A stretch of DNA of 42,232 nucleotides, taken from contig NZ_JAUZEE010000018.1 of NCBI RefSeq assembly GCF_030705305.1, forward strand, positions 1 through 42,232, given 5' to 3'. This DNA is from Leptothrix discophora (GTDB lineage Bacteria > Pseudomonadota > Gammaproteobacteria > Burkholderiales > Burkholderiaceae_C). Both the position numbers and the translations under genes were made by a program. Shown here one piece after another: positions 31,485-42,232 of this stretch. The stretch's first letter is position 1. The number at the start of each line of letters is the position of its first letter. The notes under the pieces are model-generated. The model did no database searches, was not told the origin of the DNA, and worked only from the letters and a program-made list of their open reading frames with translations.

Positions 31485-33620
31485 TTAATCCGGCGATCGA
31501 TCGCTTGACAGGATCGACGGTGGCTGGGTCGTCAGGTGGTCGGCCACCGGCCCGTCGGGCGGGCGCAGGAAGCTCATCGGCTGCCGGCGCAGGCGGGCCA
31601 CCAGGGCGGCCTGCAGGCGTCCGCGGTCCTGCAGGCGCAGGCCGCGCGAGCGCATCGCCACCCGGAAAGCGAGCGCGAAGCTCACCAGCAGGTTGAGCGC
31701 GCCGACCAACGGCACGGCCGCGAGGCACCACCAGAAGCCGGGCTCGCGCAGCACCGCCCAGCCCAGCGCACCGGCCGCCGCGGCGATCTGGCCCGCGCCC
31801 AGCGTGACGTGGCGGACCTCCAGAGGCAGGCCGAAGAACAGGGCCAGCGCCGGCAGCAGGCCCAGCATCAGGCCCAGCGACACGTTGGCTGCCAGGCCGG
31901 AGATGCTGCTGCGCCACCAGCGTGCCCAGCGCTGCGCCCGGGCCTGTCCAAGCAGCTGGACGATGCGCGGGTTCCACGCGATGGCGCTGTCGATGCGGTG
32001 CAGCACGAAGGCGTTCTCGACCCAGCCGGCGATCAGGCTGGAGCCGAACAGCAGCACGCCGGTGAAGGCGGCGAACAGCAGCGTCGGGCCGATCAGGGTC
32101 AGGCTGCGCAGGATATAGCGCGCCTCTTCCACGCCGATGGCGGGCCGGCCGAAGACCCAGGTCGACAGCAGCTGCAGCGCCAGCACCACCGGCACGACCG
32201 CTGCGAGGTTGCCGACGATGCCGGCGATCTGGCTGCGGATCAGGTGGGTGACCTCGTCGACGAAGGACTCGACCTGGTGATCGTCCAGGCTGCCGCCCTC
32301 GAGCTTGGCGGCCATGGCCGGCGCGGTCATCGCCGGCTGCTTGGTCGCCAGCGTCCAGCCCAGCAGCTGGATCAGCACGAAGCTGCCGGCGTAGTTGATG
32401 CCGGCCCAGAAGCCACCCCAGAAGGCCGAGAAGCCGAGCGCGCCGAGGGCCGACTTCAGCAGCGTCGTGCCGGCCACCACCGCGCCGCCGCCCAGGGCGC
32501 GGCCCAGCATCTGGCGGTATTCGGCCCGGTTGCGGGTGATGTAGTGCTCGCCGGTCTCGGCGCTGCGTTCGGTGACCTTGCGCGCCAGCAGCGAGTAGTG
32601 GCGCGCGAACAGCCGCCGCAGACCGCGCCGGTCCTGCACCGCCTGGGCCAGCTCGACCACCAGGCCAGGCCAGTCGCGCTCGGGCTGCGGGCTGGTCAGC
32701 AGCGTCAGCAGGGTCTCGATGCGGCGCACCCGCTCGCGCAGCTGGGCGATCTCGAACACCACGTCGACCGAGACGCCGCTCTCCTCCAGGTGGGCGCGGA
32801 CCGAATCGGCCGCGCGTCGGCAGGCCTGCAGCTGGATGCGCAGCGCGTCGGCCTGGCGCTGCAGCCGATCCGGGTCGGCATGACCGTCCAGGTCAGCGAT
32901 GTCGGCCAGGTGCTGCGCGCTCTGCGCCAGGTGGTGGAAGGGCCGCTGCGCCAGCAGGCGCTCGTCCATGCGCGGGCGCAGCGTGCCCGACAGGCCGGAG
33001 GCGCGCACCTGCGCGGCCAGCAGCTGGATCGAGTCGAGCACCGCGCCGCGCCAGTGCGCCGACAGGTCCTCGTCAACCAGCAGCCGGGCCAGCCGGCGCC
33101 AGGTGACCGCGTCGACCTGGCCCAGCCAGCGGGCGTCGTCGCGGTGGCGGAAGACCAGCTGGAACAGCTCGCCCAGGTCGGCCGTGTCGGGCGTGCCCGG
33201 CAGCAGGGCGCGGCGCAGGCGCTGGCCGAGTTCGCTGGCCAGCGAGGCGCGCGGCGCGAAGCCGAAGTCGGCCAGCAGGGCGGCCACGTCGGTGCCGGTC
33301 AGGGCCGAGCGCAGCAGCTGGCGCACCGGCGTCGCATGGTGCGGATGGCGTTCCAGCACGTTGAGCAGGTGACGCAGACGGCGCAGCGGCCAGGGGCTGG
33401 ATTCGCCGCCGACGGTGTCGATCACGCCGGGCTGGGTGCGGATGTCGGCGCGCGACTCGTTGCGTCCGCCCGGTTGCGGCGGGGCGCTGCGCAGCCACTC
33501 GACCAGCCGGATCAGCCAGAGGTGCCGCTCGGGGCGACTGGCGCGGGCGTCGGCGGCGTTGAGCAGCGCGGTCAGGTCCCACACCCGCAGGGACCAGCGT
33601 CGACGAAGGTTGCCGATCAA
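31485..33620 (-). CDS. gcr: Gcr family membrane protein (annotated elsewhere as site-specific recombinase)
   Basis: The 711-aa protein has a soluble, helix-rich N-terminal half and a C-terminal half with about six to seven hydrophobic segments (GFWAGINYAGSFVLIQLLGW; LAAVVPVVLALQLLSTWVF; TLLFAAFTGVLLFGSSLIAGW; LGLMLGLLPALALFFG; LAAVPLVGALNLLVSFALAF). The family is called site-specific recombinase Gcr from early work in Neisseria, but no recombinase catalytic motif (Tyr or Ser type) is visible and the topology is that of an integral membrane protein, so the name is probably misleading. The start is a TTG overlapping the apaG stop (TTGA, 33620-33617), so the two are translationally coupled. Confidence 0.85.
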   Translation of the reverse strand: MIGNLRRRWSLRVWDLTALLNAADARASRPERHLWLIRLVEWLRSAPPQPGGRNESRADIRTQPGVIDTVGGESSPWPLRRLRHLLNVLERHPHHATPVRQLLRSALTGTDVAALLADFGFAPRASLASELGQRLRRALLPGTPDTADLGELFQLVFRHRDDARWLGQVDAVTWRRLARLLVDEDLSAHWRGAVLDSIQLLAAQVRASGLSGTLRPRMDERLLAQRPFHHLAQSAQHLADIADLDGHADPDRLQRQADALRIQLQACRRAADSVRAHLEESGVSVDVVFEIAQLRERVRRIETLLTLLTSPQPERDWPGLVVELAQAVQDRRGLRRLFARHYSLLARKVTERSAETGEHYITRNRAEYRQMLGRALGGGAVVAGTTLLKSALGALGFSAFWGGFWAGINYAGSFVLIQLLGWTLATKQPAMTAPAMAAKLEGGSLDDHQVESFVDEVTHLIRSQIAGIVGNLAAVVPVVLALQLLSTWVFGRPAIGVEEARYILRSLTLIGPTLLFAAFTGVLLFGSSLIAGWVENAFVLHRIDSAIAWNPRIVQLLGQARAQRWARWWRSSISGLAANVSLGLMLGLLPALALFFGLPLEVRHVTLGAGQIAAAAGALGWAVLREPGFWWCLAAVPLVGALNLLVSFALAFRVAMRSRGLRLQDRGRLQAALVARLRRQPMSFLRPPDGPVADHLTTQPPSILSSDRSPD

Positions 33621-33991
33621 TGCAGCGCGTGCGCCTGACCGAGCTCGAAGGCCGGGATCGGGGCCTCGAACCAGTGGGCGTCCTCGGTGATGCAGAAGTA
33701 GGTGCCGCGCATGCGCCCGTGCGGTGTCGCCAGCCGGGTCCAGCTGGTGTATTCGAAGCGCTCGCCGGGCCGCAGCATCGGCTGGTGGCCGACGACGCCC
33801 AGGCCGCGCACCTCCTCGGTGTGGCCGGCGGCATCGCTGATCAGCCAGTGACGGCCGATCAGCTGCGCCGGCACGTCGCCGCTGTTGCTGATCACGATGG
33901 TGTACGCGTAGGCGTAGACGCCGCGCGCCGGGTCGGATTGTTCGGCAAGGAATTCCGTCTTCACCGAACAGCTGAAGGAGGGTGCGCTCAT
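33617..33991 (-). CDS. apaG: ApaG protein
   Basis: The 124-aa single-domain beta-sandwich protein (DUF525) shows YAYAYTIVISNSGDVPAQLIGRHW, GHTEEVRGLGVVGHQP, the GERFEYTSWTRLATPHGRMRGTY stretch and a C-terminal F.APIPAFELG. ApaG is linked to Co2+/Mg2+ resistance in Salmonella, but its biochemical role is unsettled. Another ATG lies four codons upstream (34003). Its stop overlaps the gcr start. It diverges from rpe across 93 bp. Confidence 0.95.
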   Translation of the reverse strand: MSAPSFSCSVKTEFLAEQSDPARGVYAYAYTIVISNSGDVPAQLIGRHWLISDAAGHTEEVRGLGVVGHQPMLRPGERFEYTSWTRLATPHGRMRGTYFCITEDAHWFEAPIPAFELGQAHALH

Positions 33992-34072
33992 GCGGCGGAT
34001 CATAGTGCGGCGACGTTTTCAGACCGTGACCGTGTGCAATCGCTCACGTTCGCGCCGCGCCGGTGGCGTCCC

Positions 34073-34078
34073 TAGAAT
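34073..34078 (+). promoter_or_regulatory. -10 box (TAGAAT) placed 6 bp before the rpe start codon
   Basis: CCTAGAATC is the same string seen before maeB and the 39-aa gene. With the usual 6-7 bp to the transcription start, the mRNA would begin at the rpe ATG (34085), giving a leaderless message. No ribosome site is visible between the box and the ATG. Confidence 0.5.
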
Positions 34079-34084
34079 CTGCGG

Positions 34085-34780
34085 ATGCCTGCCACCACCG
34101 CCGCCCACGCGCGCATCGCGCCCTCCATCCTCTCGGCCGATTTCGCCCGCCTGGGCGACGAGGTCCGCCACGTGCTAGCCGCCGGCGCCGACTGGATCCA
34201 TTTCGACGTGATGGACAACCACTACGTCCCCAACCTGACCTTCGGGCCGATGGTCTGCCAGGCGCTGAAGAAGCACAGCGTCAAGCCCGACGGCACGCCC
34301 GCGCCGATCGACGTGCACCTGATGGTCAGCCCGGTCGACGAGCTGGCGCTGGCCTTCGCCAAGGCCGGCGCCGACCTGGTCAGCTTCCACCCGGACGCCA
34401 GCACCCACGTCGACCGCACGCTGCAGCTGATCAAGGGCGCCGGCTGCCAGGCCGGCCTGGTCTTCAACCCGGCGGCCAGCCTGGACGTGCTCGAGTACGT
34501 GCTCGACAAGGTCGACCTGATCCTGATCATGAGCGTCAACCCCGGCTTCGGCGGCCAGAGCTTCATCGACGGCGCGCTGCGCAAGATCGAGCGGGCCCGC
34601 CGGCTGATCGACGCCAGCGGCCGCGACATCCGCCTGGAGGTCGACGGCGGCATCAAGGTCGACAACATCCGGCGCGTCGCCGATGCGGGTGCCGACACCT
34701 TCGTGGCGGGCAGCGCGATCTTCAACGCGCCCGACTACAAGGCCGTCATCGACGCGATGCGCGCCGAGCTGGCCCGGTGA
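34085..34780 (+). CDS. rpe: Ribulose-phosphate 3-epimerase
   Basis: The 231-aa TIM-barrel enzyme interconverts ribulose 5-phosphate and xylulose 5-phosphate. Motifs: [17 protein letters not shown] at the start, the metal-binding [42 protein letters not shown], and the phosphate-binding LEVDGGIK and VAGSAIF. The stop overlaps the GTG start of gph. In betaproteobacteria rpe and gph commonly precede the trp genes, as here. Confidence 0.97.
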   Translation: MPATTAAHARIAPSILSADFARLGDEVRHVLAAGADWIHFDVMDNHYVPNLTFGPMVCQALKKHSVKPDGTPAPIDVHLMVSPVDELALAFAKAGADLVSFHPDASTHVDRTLQLIKGAGCQAGLVFNPAASLDVLEYVLDKVDLILIMSVNPGFGGQSFIDGALRKIERARRLIDASGRDIRLEVDGGIKVDNIRRVADAGADTFVAGSAIFNAPDYKAVIDAMRAELAR

Positions 34781-35460
34781 GCCGCACCGTCCCGACGCTG
34801 CAGGGCCGGCCGATCGAGGCGGCCATCGTCGACCTCGACGGGACGATGGTCGACACGCAGGGCGACTTCGTCGTCGCGCTGGGCCGCATGCTGGCCGAAC
34901 TGGGCCTGCCGGGCGTGGACCGCGACTTCGTCTCGCGCACGGTCGGCAAGGGCAGCGAACACCTGATCCGCCGCACGCTGGCGCAGGTCGGCGCGGCCGA
35001 TGTCGATGCGCTCTACGAGCCGGCCTGGGCGGCCTACCAGCGGCACTACCTCGCCATCAATGGCGCGCATTCGGACGTCTATCCCGGCGTCGTCGAGGGC
35101 CTCGCGAAGCTGCGCGCGCTCGGCCTGCCGCTGGCCTGCCTGACCAACAAGCCCGGCGACTTCGCCCGGCCGCTGCTGGCGATCAAGGGGCTGGACGGCC
35201 ACTTCGTGCAGGTCTTCAGCGGCGATGCCTTCGCGCGCAAGAAGCCCGATCCGCTGCCGCTGATCGAGACCTGCCGGGCGCTCGGCAGCGTGCCGTCGCG
35301 CACGCTGATGCTGGGCGATTCGCGCAACGATGCCGAGGCCGCGCACGCCGCCGGCTGCCCGGTCGTGCTGATGCGCTACGGCTACAACCACGGCGAACCG
35401 ATCGAGGCCGTGCCCGCGCTGGCCCACCTTGACCGGCTCGACGCGCTGGCCTTCGACTAG
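34777..35460 (+). CDS. gph: Phosphoglycolate phosphatase
   Basis: A 227-aa HAD-superfamily hydrolase that removes 2-phosphoglycolate. Motif I is [10 protein letters not shown] with the nucleophile Asp, motif II Thr in CLTNKP, motif III Lys in ARKKPDP and motif IV GDSRND. A helical cap domain lies between motif I and II. The GTG start overlaps the rpe stop (GTGA). The stop codon is followed after 11 bp by a short ORF that appears to be a trp leader peptide, so the promoter of that leader would lie at the gph end. Confidence 0.95.
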   Translation: MSRTVPTLQGRPIEAAIVDLDGTMVDTQGDFVVALGRMLAELGLPGVDRDFVSRTVGKGSEHLIRRTLAQVGAADVDALYEPAWAAYQRHYLAINGAHSDVYPGVVEGLAKLRALGLPLACLTNKPGDFARPLLAIKGLDGHFVQVFSGDAFARKKPDPLPLIETCRALGSVPSRTLMLGDSRNDAEAAHAAGCPVVLMRYGYNHGEPIEAVPALAHLDRLDALAFD

Positions 35461-35471
35461 ACTTTGCGACC

Positions 35472-35561
35472 ATGTTCCGCTCTCGGAAACGGACCCTCGT
35501 CCGTCACCTCATCACGCTGCCCGGGTCGCATGACCGGGGAGCCTGGCCCTGGCGTCGCTGA
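35472..35561 (+). CDS. trpL: Candidate trp leader peptide (29 aa, two Trp codons near the end)
   Basis: ATG 35472 opens a 29-codon frame that ends in Ala-Trp-Pro-Trp-Arg-Arg and TGA. The Trp codons are at 35544-35546 and 35550-35552. It lies about 200 bp in front of trpE with no other gene between. Tandem or near-tandem Trp codons just before a stop are the mark of trp attenuator leaders in enterobacteria and rhizobia. Two exclusive pairings follow (35574-35580 with 35601-35607, and 35599-35607 with 35630-35638). The N-terminal part is Arg-rich. No clear ribosome site precedes the ATG; a weak TAGACT box (35458) would make the message nearly leaderless. Function is inferred from position and pattern only. 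Confidence 0.6.
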   Translation: MFRSRKRTLVRHLITLPGSHDRGAWPWRR

Positions 35562-35638
35562 GCCGCGCCGGTCGCGTGGCCGCCTGCTGAAGCGCAGCGC
35601 GCCACGCCGATCCGCTTCGAGCCACCCACGCGTGGCGC
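35549..35638 (+). promoter_or_regulatory. Candidate trp attenuator with alternative pairings
   Basis: Segment 1 (35549-35554, over the second Trp codon) pairs with 35566-35571 (6 bp, one G-U). Segment 2, GCGTGGC (35574-35580), pairs exactly with segment 3, GCCACGC (35601-35607). Segment 3, extended as GCGCCACGC (35599-35607), pairs exactly with segment 4, GCGTGGCGC (35630-35638). Pairings 2:3 and 3:4 exclude each other. No T run follows segment 4, so the end effect could be Rho-dependent termination or control of trpE translation. Confidence 0.5.
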
Positions 35639-35764
35639 CGAGACCGGATCCGCACCCTCGGCGGTGCATCCCCACCCGCATCAACCGACCGTCCGGACCG
35701 TCCGCGTCGCCAGGCCCCAGGGGCCGCGATGCGCGACCCGGCGGTGCGTCCCAGGAGCCGACAC

Positions 35765-37252
<1,488 letters not shown>

Positions 37253-37269
37253 GCGCGAAGGGGAACGAC

Positions 37270-37848
37270 ATGCTGCTGATGATCGACAACTACGACTCCT
37301 TCACCTTCAACCTTGTGCAGTACTTCGCCGAGCTGGGCGAGGACGTGCGGGTTCACCGCAACGACGAGATCACGCTGGCCGGGATCGAGGCGATGAAGCC
37401 GGACCGGCTGGTGCTGTCGCCGGGCCCGTGTTCGCCGGCCGAGGCGGGCATCTGCATCGACAGCATCCGGCATTTCGCCGGCAGGCTGCCCATCCTCGGC
37501 GTGTGCCTGGGCCACCAGAGCATCGGCGCGGCGCTGGGCGGCAACATCGTGCGGGCGCAGGTCCAGATGCACGGCAAGACCGAGACCATCACGACCGACC
37601 AGCAGGGCGTCTTCGCCGGCCTGCCCGAGCGCTTCAGCGTCGTGCGCTACCACTCGCTGGCGATCGAGCGCGCGACGCTGCCGGCCGAACTGGTCGTCAC
37701 CGCCACCAGCGCCGACGGCGAGATCATGGGCGTGCGCCACCGCACGCTGCCGATCGAGGGCGTGCAGTTCCACCCCGAGTCCATCCTCAGCGAACACGGC
37801 CACGCGATGCTGAGGAACTTCCTCGAACAGGGCCGCGTGAGCGCCTGA
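37270..37848 (+). CDS. trpG: Anthranilate synthase component II (glutamine amidotransferase)
   Basis: The 192-aa class I glutamine amidotransferase supplies ammonia to TrpE. Catalytic Cys is in [12 protein letters not shown], with His in [27 protein letters not shown] and LSPGPCSP are typical. Start ATG 37270 has AAGGGGAA upstream. It lies 17 bp behind trpE. It could also serve PabB for folate, as TrpG does in many bacteria. Confidence 0.97.
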   Translation: MLLMIDNYDSFTFNLVQYFAELGEDVRVHRNDEITLAGIEAMKPDRLVLSPGPCSPAEAGICIDSIRHFAGRLPILGVCLGHQSIGAALGGNIVRAQVQMHGKTETITTDQQGVFAGLPERFSVVRYHSLAIERATLPAELVVTATSADGEIMGVRHRTLPIEGVQFHPESILSEHGHAMLRNFLEQGRVSA

Positions 37849-37861
37849 ACCGGAAGCCGTC

Positions 37862-38944
37862 ATGACCACCATCGACCTGCGCAGCGACACCGTCACCCGC
37901 CCGACCCCGGCGATGCGCGAGGCGATGGCCCGTGCAAGCGTCGGCGACGACGTCTTCGGCGACGACCCCAGCGTCAACGCGCTGCAGGAACGCATGGCCG
38001 CGCTGGCCGGCTTCGAGGCCGCGCTGTTCATGCCCTCGGGCACGCAGAGCAACTTCTGCGCGCTGCTGGCGCATTGCCAGCGCGGCGACGAGTACCTGGT
38101 TGGCCAGCTCGCCCACACCTACCGCTACGAGGGCGGTGGCGCTGCGGTGCTGGGCAGCATCCAGCCGCAGCCGCTGACGCAGGACGCGCAGGGTCGGATG
38201 TCGCTGGCCGACATCGCCGCAGCGATCAAGCCCGACGACGCCCACTTCGCCCGCAGCCGCCTGCTGTGCCTGGAGAACACCTGGAACGGCCACGTCATGC
38301 CGGCCGGCTACCTGGCCGAGGCGACCGCGCTGGCGCGCTCGCGTGGCCTGGCCTGCCACCTGGACGGCGCGCGGGTCTTCAACGCGGCGGCGGCCGACGC
38401 CGGGCCGGGTGGCGACATCACGGCCGCGCTGCGCGGGATCACGCGGCACTTCGACAGCGTCTCGATCTGCTGCTCGAAGGGTCTGGGCGCGCCGATCGGC
38501 TCGGTGCTGTGCGGCAGCCGCGAGCTGATCGGGCGGGCCCACCGCATCCGCAAGATGGCCGGCGGCGGCCTGCGCCAGGCCGGCCTGCTGGCCGCCGCGA
38601 TCGACCATGCGCTGGACCACCACGTCGAGCGCCTGCACGACGACCACCGGCTGGCGCGCCGGCTGGCCGACGGGCTGGCCGGCATCGACGGCCTGACGGT
38701 GCGCAGTGCCGCCACCAACATCGTTTTCGTCGACGTGGCCGATGGCCGCGGGCCGGCGCTGCTGGCCTGGCTGGCCGAGCGCCACATCCTGGCCACCGGC
38801 CTGATCGGCCTGCGCTTCGTCACCCACCTGGACGTCGACGAAGCCGGCATCGACGCCACCGTCGCGGCGGTGCGGTCCTTCTTCATCGCCGGTGCGAACG
38901 CCGAAACCGACTGCGCCGAGGCGCGCCCCGCTTCCCCGTATTGA
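37862..38944 (+). CDS. ltaE: Low-specificity L-threonine aldolase
   Basis: The 360-aa PLP-dependent enzyme cleaves threonine or allo-threonine to glycine and acetaldehyde. It begins [20 protein letters not shown] and has [49 protein letters not shown] and the Schiff-base lysine in [16 protein letters not shown]. It is inserted between trpG and trpD with only 13 and 23 bp of spacing, so it should be transcribed with the trp genes, an unusual neighbour as it has no role in tryptophan synthesis. A role in glycine/serine supply (serine is the TrpB substrate) is speculation. Confidence 0.95.
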   Translation: MTTIDLRSDTVTRPTPAMREAMARASVGDDVFGDDPSVNALQERMAALAGFEAALFMPSGTQSNFCALLAHCQRGDEYLVGQLAHTYRYEGGGAAVLGSIQPQPLTQDAQGRMSLADIAAAIKPDDAHFARSRLLCLENTWNGHVMPAGYLAEATALARSRGLACHLDGARVFNAAAADAGPGGDITAALRGITRHFDSVSICCSKGLGAPIGSVLCGSRELIGRAHRIRKMAGGGLRQAGLLAAAIDHALDHHVERLHDDHRLARRLADGLAGIDGLTVRSAATNIVFVDVADGRGPALLAWLAERHILATGLIGLRFVTHLDVDEAGIDATVAAVRSFFIAGANAETDCAEARPASPY

Positions 38945-38967
38945 CCTCCACACGAACCGAGTCCGCC

Positions 38968-40005
<1,038 letters not shown>

Positions 40006-40015
40006 GGTCGATGCC

Positions 40016-40810
40016 ATGAGTGACATCCTCCAGACCATCGTTGCCACCAAGCACGAAGAGATCGCCGCTGGCCGGTTGCTGCGCAGCGAGGCGTCCTGGC
40101 GCGAGGAGGCCGAGGCGCGCGGTGCCGACACCCGCGGCTTCGTCGCCGCGCTTCGCGCCAAGGTCGCCGCCGGCCAGGCCGCCGTGATCGCCGAGGTCAA
40201 GAAGGCCAGCCCGAGCAAGGGCGTGATCCGGGCCGACTTCCGCCCGGCCGAGATCGCCGCCAGCTACGCCCGCCACGGCGCAGCCTGCCTGAGCGTGCTG
40301 ACCGACGCGCCGTATTTCCAGGGCTCGGCCGATTGCCTGCGCGCTGCCCGCGCGGCCTGCGCGCTGCCGGTCCTGCGCAAGGACTTCATGGTCGACGCCT
40401 ACCAGGTCCACGAGGCCCGCGCGATGGGCGCGGACTGCATCCTGCTGATCGCGGCCTGCCTGGACGATGCGCAGATGGCCGACCTCGAGGCGGTCGCGAT
40501 GGCGCATGGCATGGACGTGCTGGTCGAGGTCCACGACGGCGCCGAGCTGCAGCGCGCGCTGCGCCTGAAGACGCCGCTGGTGGGCATCAACAACCGCAAC
40601 CTGCGCACCTTCGAGGTCACGCTCGAGACCACGCTGGGCCTGCTGGCCGAGGTGCCGTCCGACCGCCTGCTGGTGACCGAGTCCGGCATCCTTGGCCCGA
40701 CCGACGTGCAGCGCATGCGCGCGGCCGCCGTGCACGCCTTCCTGGTCGGCGAGGCCTTCATGCGCGCCGACGACCCGGGCGCGGCGTTGGCCGCGCTGTT
40801 CGCCGGCTGA
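40016..40810 (+). CDS. trpC: Indole-3-glycerol phosphate synthase
   Basis: The 264-aa TIM-barrel enzyme closes the indole ring. It begins [18 protein letters not shown] and has [69 protein letters not shown] and a C-terminal [10 protein letters not shown]. It is a single enzyme, not fused to TrpF, as usual outside enterobacteria. trpF, trpB and trpA are not in this window. ung begins 5 bp behind its stop. Confidence 0.97.
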   Translation: MSDILQTIVATKHEEIAAGRLLRSEASWREEAEARGADTRGFVAALRAKVAAGQAAVIAEVKKASPSKGVIRADFRPAEIAASYARHGAACLSVLTDAPYFQGSADCLRAARAACALPVLRKDFMVDAYQVHEARAMGADCILLIAACLDDAQMADLEAVAMAHGMDVLVEVHDGAELQRALRLKTPLVGINNRNLRTFEVTLETTLGLLAEVPSDRLLVTESGILGPTDVQRMRAAAVHAFLVGEAFMRADDPGAALAALFAG

Positions 40811-40814
40811 CCGG

Positions 40815-41573
40815 GTGGTCCAGCAAGCCCTGGGGCTGGACGAGGGCCCGTCGTCCGACAACCGCCTGCGCCAGCCGCTGCGCGCGGCCTTCGAGGCGGT
40901 CTCACCGGCCTGGCGTGCGGTCACCGACGCCTGGCTGGCGACACCGGCTGGCGCGGCACTGTGCGCGGCAGTCGATGCGCGGGTCGCGGCGGGGGCGGTG
41001 GTCTACCCGGCCCATCCGCTGCGGGCGCTGGAGCGCGGCGGGCCGGCCGACGTCCAGGTCGTCATCCTCGGCCAGGACCCGTACCACGGTCCGGGCGAGG
41101 CCGAAGGGCTGGCCTTCTCGGTCGCGCCGGGCGTGCGCATCCCGCCCAGCCTGCGCAACATCCACGCCGAACTGCAGCGAGAACTCGGCCATGCGCCACC
41201 ACGTCATGGCAGCCTGGCAGCCTGGACCGGGCAGGGCGTGCTGCTGCTCAACACCTGTCTCACGGTCGAGGCCGACCGGCCGGCGAGCCACGCCAGGCTC
41301 GGCTGGCAGGGGCTGACGGATGCGGTGATCGCCGCGCTGGCCGCAGACACCGCGCCCAAGGTCTTCCTGCTGTGGGGCGCGCATGCGCAGGCCAGGCAGG
41401 TGCTGATCGACGGGCACGGGGCCGGGCGGCATGCGGTGCTGGCGTCGAACCACCCGTCGCCGCTGTCGGCCCGGCGTCCGCCGGTGCCCTTCGTCGGCAG
41501 CGCGCCCTTCGGTCGCGCCGATGCGTGGCTGCGCTCGCAAGGGCGTCCAGGCGTCGACTGGCGCTTGCGTTGA
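40815..41573 (+). CDS. ung: Uracil-DNA glycosylase
   Basis: The 252-aa family 1 enzyme removes uracil from DNA. Catalytic Asp is in VVILGQDPYHGPGEAEGLAFSV, the uracil-binding region in VLLLNTCLTV and catalytic His in SNHPSPLS; FVGSAPFGRADAWL closes the protein. The GTG start at 40815 has only a weak ribosome site, and lies 5 bp behind trpC, so coupling to trpC translation is probable. The N-terminus is about 25 residues longer than E. coli Ung. A hairpin follows the stop. Confidence 0.94.
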   Translation: MVQQALGLDEGPSSDNRLRQPLRAAFEAVSPAWRAVTDAWLATPAGAALCAAVDARVAAGAVVYPAHPLRALERGGPADVQVVILGQDPYHGPGEAEGLAFSVAPGVRIPPSLRNIHAELQRELGHAPPRHGSLAAWTGQGVLLLNTCLTVEADRPASHARLGWQGLTDAVIAALAADTAPKVFLLWGAHAQARQVLIDGHGAGRHAVLASNHPSPLSARRPPVPFVGSAPFGRADAWLRSQGRPGVDWRLR

Positions 41574-41579
41574 GCCGCC

Positions 41580-41616
41580 GCGACAGGGCGACGTCGAACC
41601 GACATCGTCCTGTCGC
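41580..41616 (+). terminator. 12-bp hairpin after ung, probable end of the trp transcript
   Basis: GCGACAGGGCGA (41580-41591) pairs with TCGTCCTGTCGC (41605-41616) with a single G-U pair and a 13-nt loop, 6 bp behind the ung stop. No T run follows. Confidence 0.5.
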
Positions 41617-41652
41617 AAGACCGCCTCATCATCACGATCGTGCTGCGGGGTG

Positions 41653-41680
41653 TTGCAAGAACTAAATCGCGTGATAAACT
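41653..41680 (+). promoter_or_regulatory. Promoter for the tRNA-Tyr-Gly-Thr-tuf transcript
   Basis: TTGCAA (41653-41658) and TAAACT (41675-41680) are 16 bp apart; transcription would begin about 8 bp in front of tRNA-Tyr. The CGCGGGCTCGC stretch after the -10 is GC-rich, as expected for a discriminator under stringent control. Confidence 0.6.
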
Positions 41681-41694
41681 CGCGGGCTCGCTCC

Positions 41695-41780
41695 GGAGGG
41701 GTGCCCGAGTGGCTAAAGGGGGCAGACTGTAAATCTGTTGGCTTACGCCTACGCTGGTTCGAATCCAGCCTCCTCCACCA
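41695..41780 (+). tRNA. tRNA-Tyr (anticodon GTA)
   Basis: The 86-nt gene has acceptor GGAGGGG paired with CTCCTCC (one G-U), a long variable arm typical of tRNA-Tyr, anticodon GTA at 41729-41731, the T arm GCTGG-TTCGAAT-CCAGC and an encoded CCA end. Confidence 0.97.
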
Positions 41781-41882
41781 GAGCGGACTCATTCGACAGG
41801 ATGATCCCGAAGATCGTGGCGGTGTCGCCAGGGTCCTCGGGGTCGTCTTCAAGATGGGTTGCGGACCGGTTGTTTGGGTCGG

Positions 41883-41956
<74 letters not shown>

Positions 41957-42041
41957 GCGCCGACGTGGGCTGTGGTGGGTCGTGAAGTGTGGTGATGCGT
42001 CGGCATCGGTTTGTGCGTCCAGCGTGCAAACCTGTGTCGAT

Positions 42042-42116
<75 letters not shown>

Positions 42117-42178
42117 TCTTCTTTACTTCTCTTCTTTCTTGCTCGATCGCGTGATCGGCGCAATCAGGAGCTCTGAGC

Positions 42179-42232
42179 ATGTCTAAAGAAAAGTTTGAAC
42201 GGACCAAGCCGCACGTCAACGTCGGCACGATC
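42179..42232 (+). CDS. tuf: Elongation factor Tu, first 18 codons (cut by window end)
   Basis: ATG 42179 has AGGAG 8 bp upstream and encodes MSKEKFERTKPHVNVGTI, the N-terminus of EF-Tu, which delivers aminoacyl-tRNA to the ribosome. The frame is open at the window edge. It is probably co-transcribed with the three tRNA genes. Confidence 0.95.
   Translation, partial: MSKEKFERTKPHVNVGTI

Noticed and set aside
31485-33620. Recombinase gene as sign of a mobile element
   Set aside because: No recombinase motif, no flanking repeats or attachment sites; the protein looks like a membrane protein of the core genome.
35729-35764. Upstream ATG as trpE start
   Set aside because: The GTG at 35765 has AGGAG at the right distance and the extra 12 residues are Arg/Pro-rich and unlike TrpE.
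41781-41882. Possible extra tRNA or small gene between tRNA-Tyr and tRNA-Gly
   Set aside because: No cloverleaf, start codon with ribosome site or hairpin was found in these 102 bp.

Overview
The window is high-GC DNA from a betaproteobacterium, most likely a Burkholderiales member of the Sphaerotilus/Leptothrix/Rubrivivax type. This rests on protein content, the betaproteobacterial order tRNA-Tyr, tRNA-Gly, tRNA-Thr, tuf at the right edge, a second long infA, a Gcr-family membrane protein and near-saturated G/C at third codon positions. The lineage call is inference from gene content; no database search was run. Apart from the left edge it reads as ordinary chromosome.

Left edge (1-2915): a complete IS66-family element (72-2907) with matching inverted ends and an 8-bp target duplication sits directly behind the stop codon of a pncC/cinA-type gene. 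Its transposase TnpC is cut 35 residues short by an in-frame amber codon. The terminus of a second, same-orientation IS66-type element lies at 1-55, only 16 bp away.

2914-10343: a tightly overlapping minus-strand set thiL-pgpA-pncC, preceded by a sensor kinase/response regulator pair of the DctS/DctR type. This pair diverges from maeB (malic enzyme fused to a phosphotransacetylase-like domain), so C4-dicarboxylate control is a reasonable guess. The response regulator lacks one of the two receiver acidic-pair residues.

10344-16914: a secreted guanyl-specific ribonuclease (barnase/RNase Sa type) followed by its barstar-type inhibitor, then a short hairpin-rich stretch with a possible 43-codon ORF, then rsmA-surA-lptD on the minus strand.

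16915-26444: divergent from lptD are an AmgK-type sugar kinase (without the usual murU), benE and gshB. Then come a 90-aa protein of unknown function, a SAM methyltransferase, a second infA and a TauE/SafE exporter. A giant indolepyruvate ferredoxin oxidoreductase on the minus strand has its first 31 codons knocked out of frame by a run of seven G.

26666-34003: an Lrp/AsnC regulator divergent from the oxidoreductase, mltA, a 39-aa membrane peptide whose start codon overlaps a possible mltA start, a large lipoprotein with an Ala-Pro tract and a CxxCH heme motif (HzsA-related), gcr and apaG.

34085-42232: rpe-gph, then the trp cluster trpE-trpG-ltaE-trpD-trpC-ung, then tRNA-Tyr, tRNA-Gly, tRNA-Thr and the first 18 codons of tuf. 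In front of trpE is a 29-codon ORF ending in Ala-Trp-Pro-Trp-Arg-Arg with alternative pairings after it, which looks like an undocumented trp attenuator. This leader, the ribonuclease/inhibitor pair, the poly-G frameshift and the broken IS66 transposase are the main points of interest.
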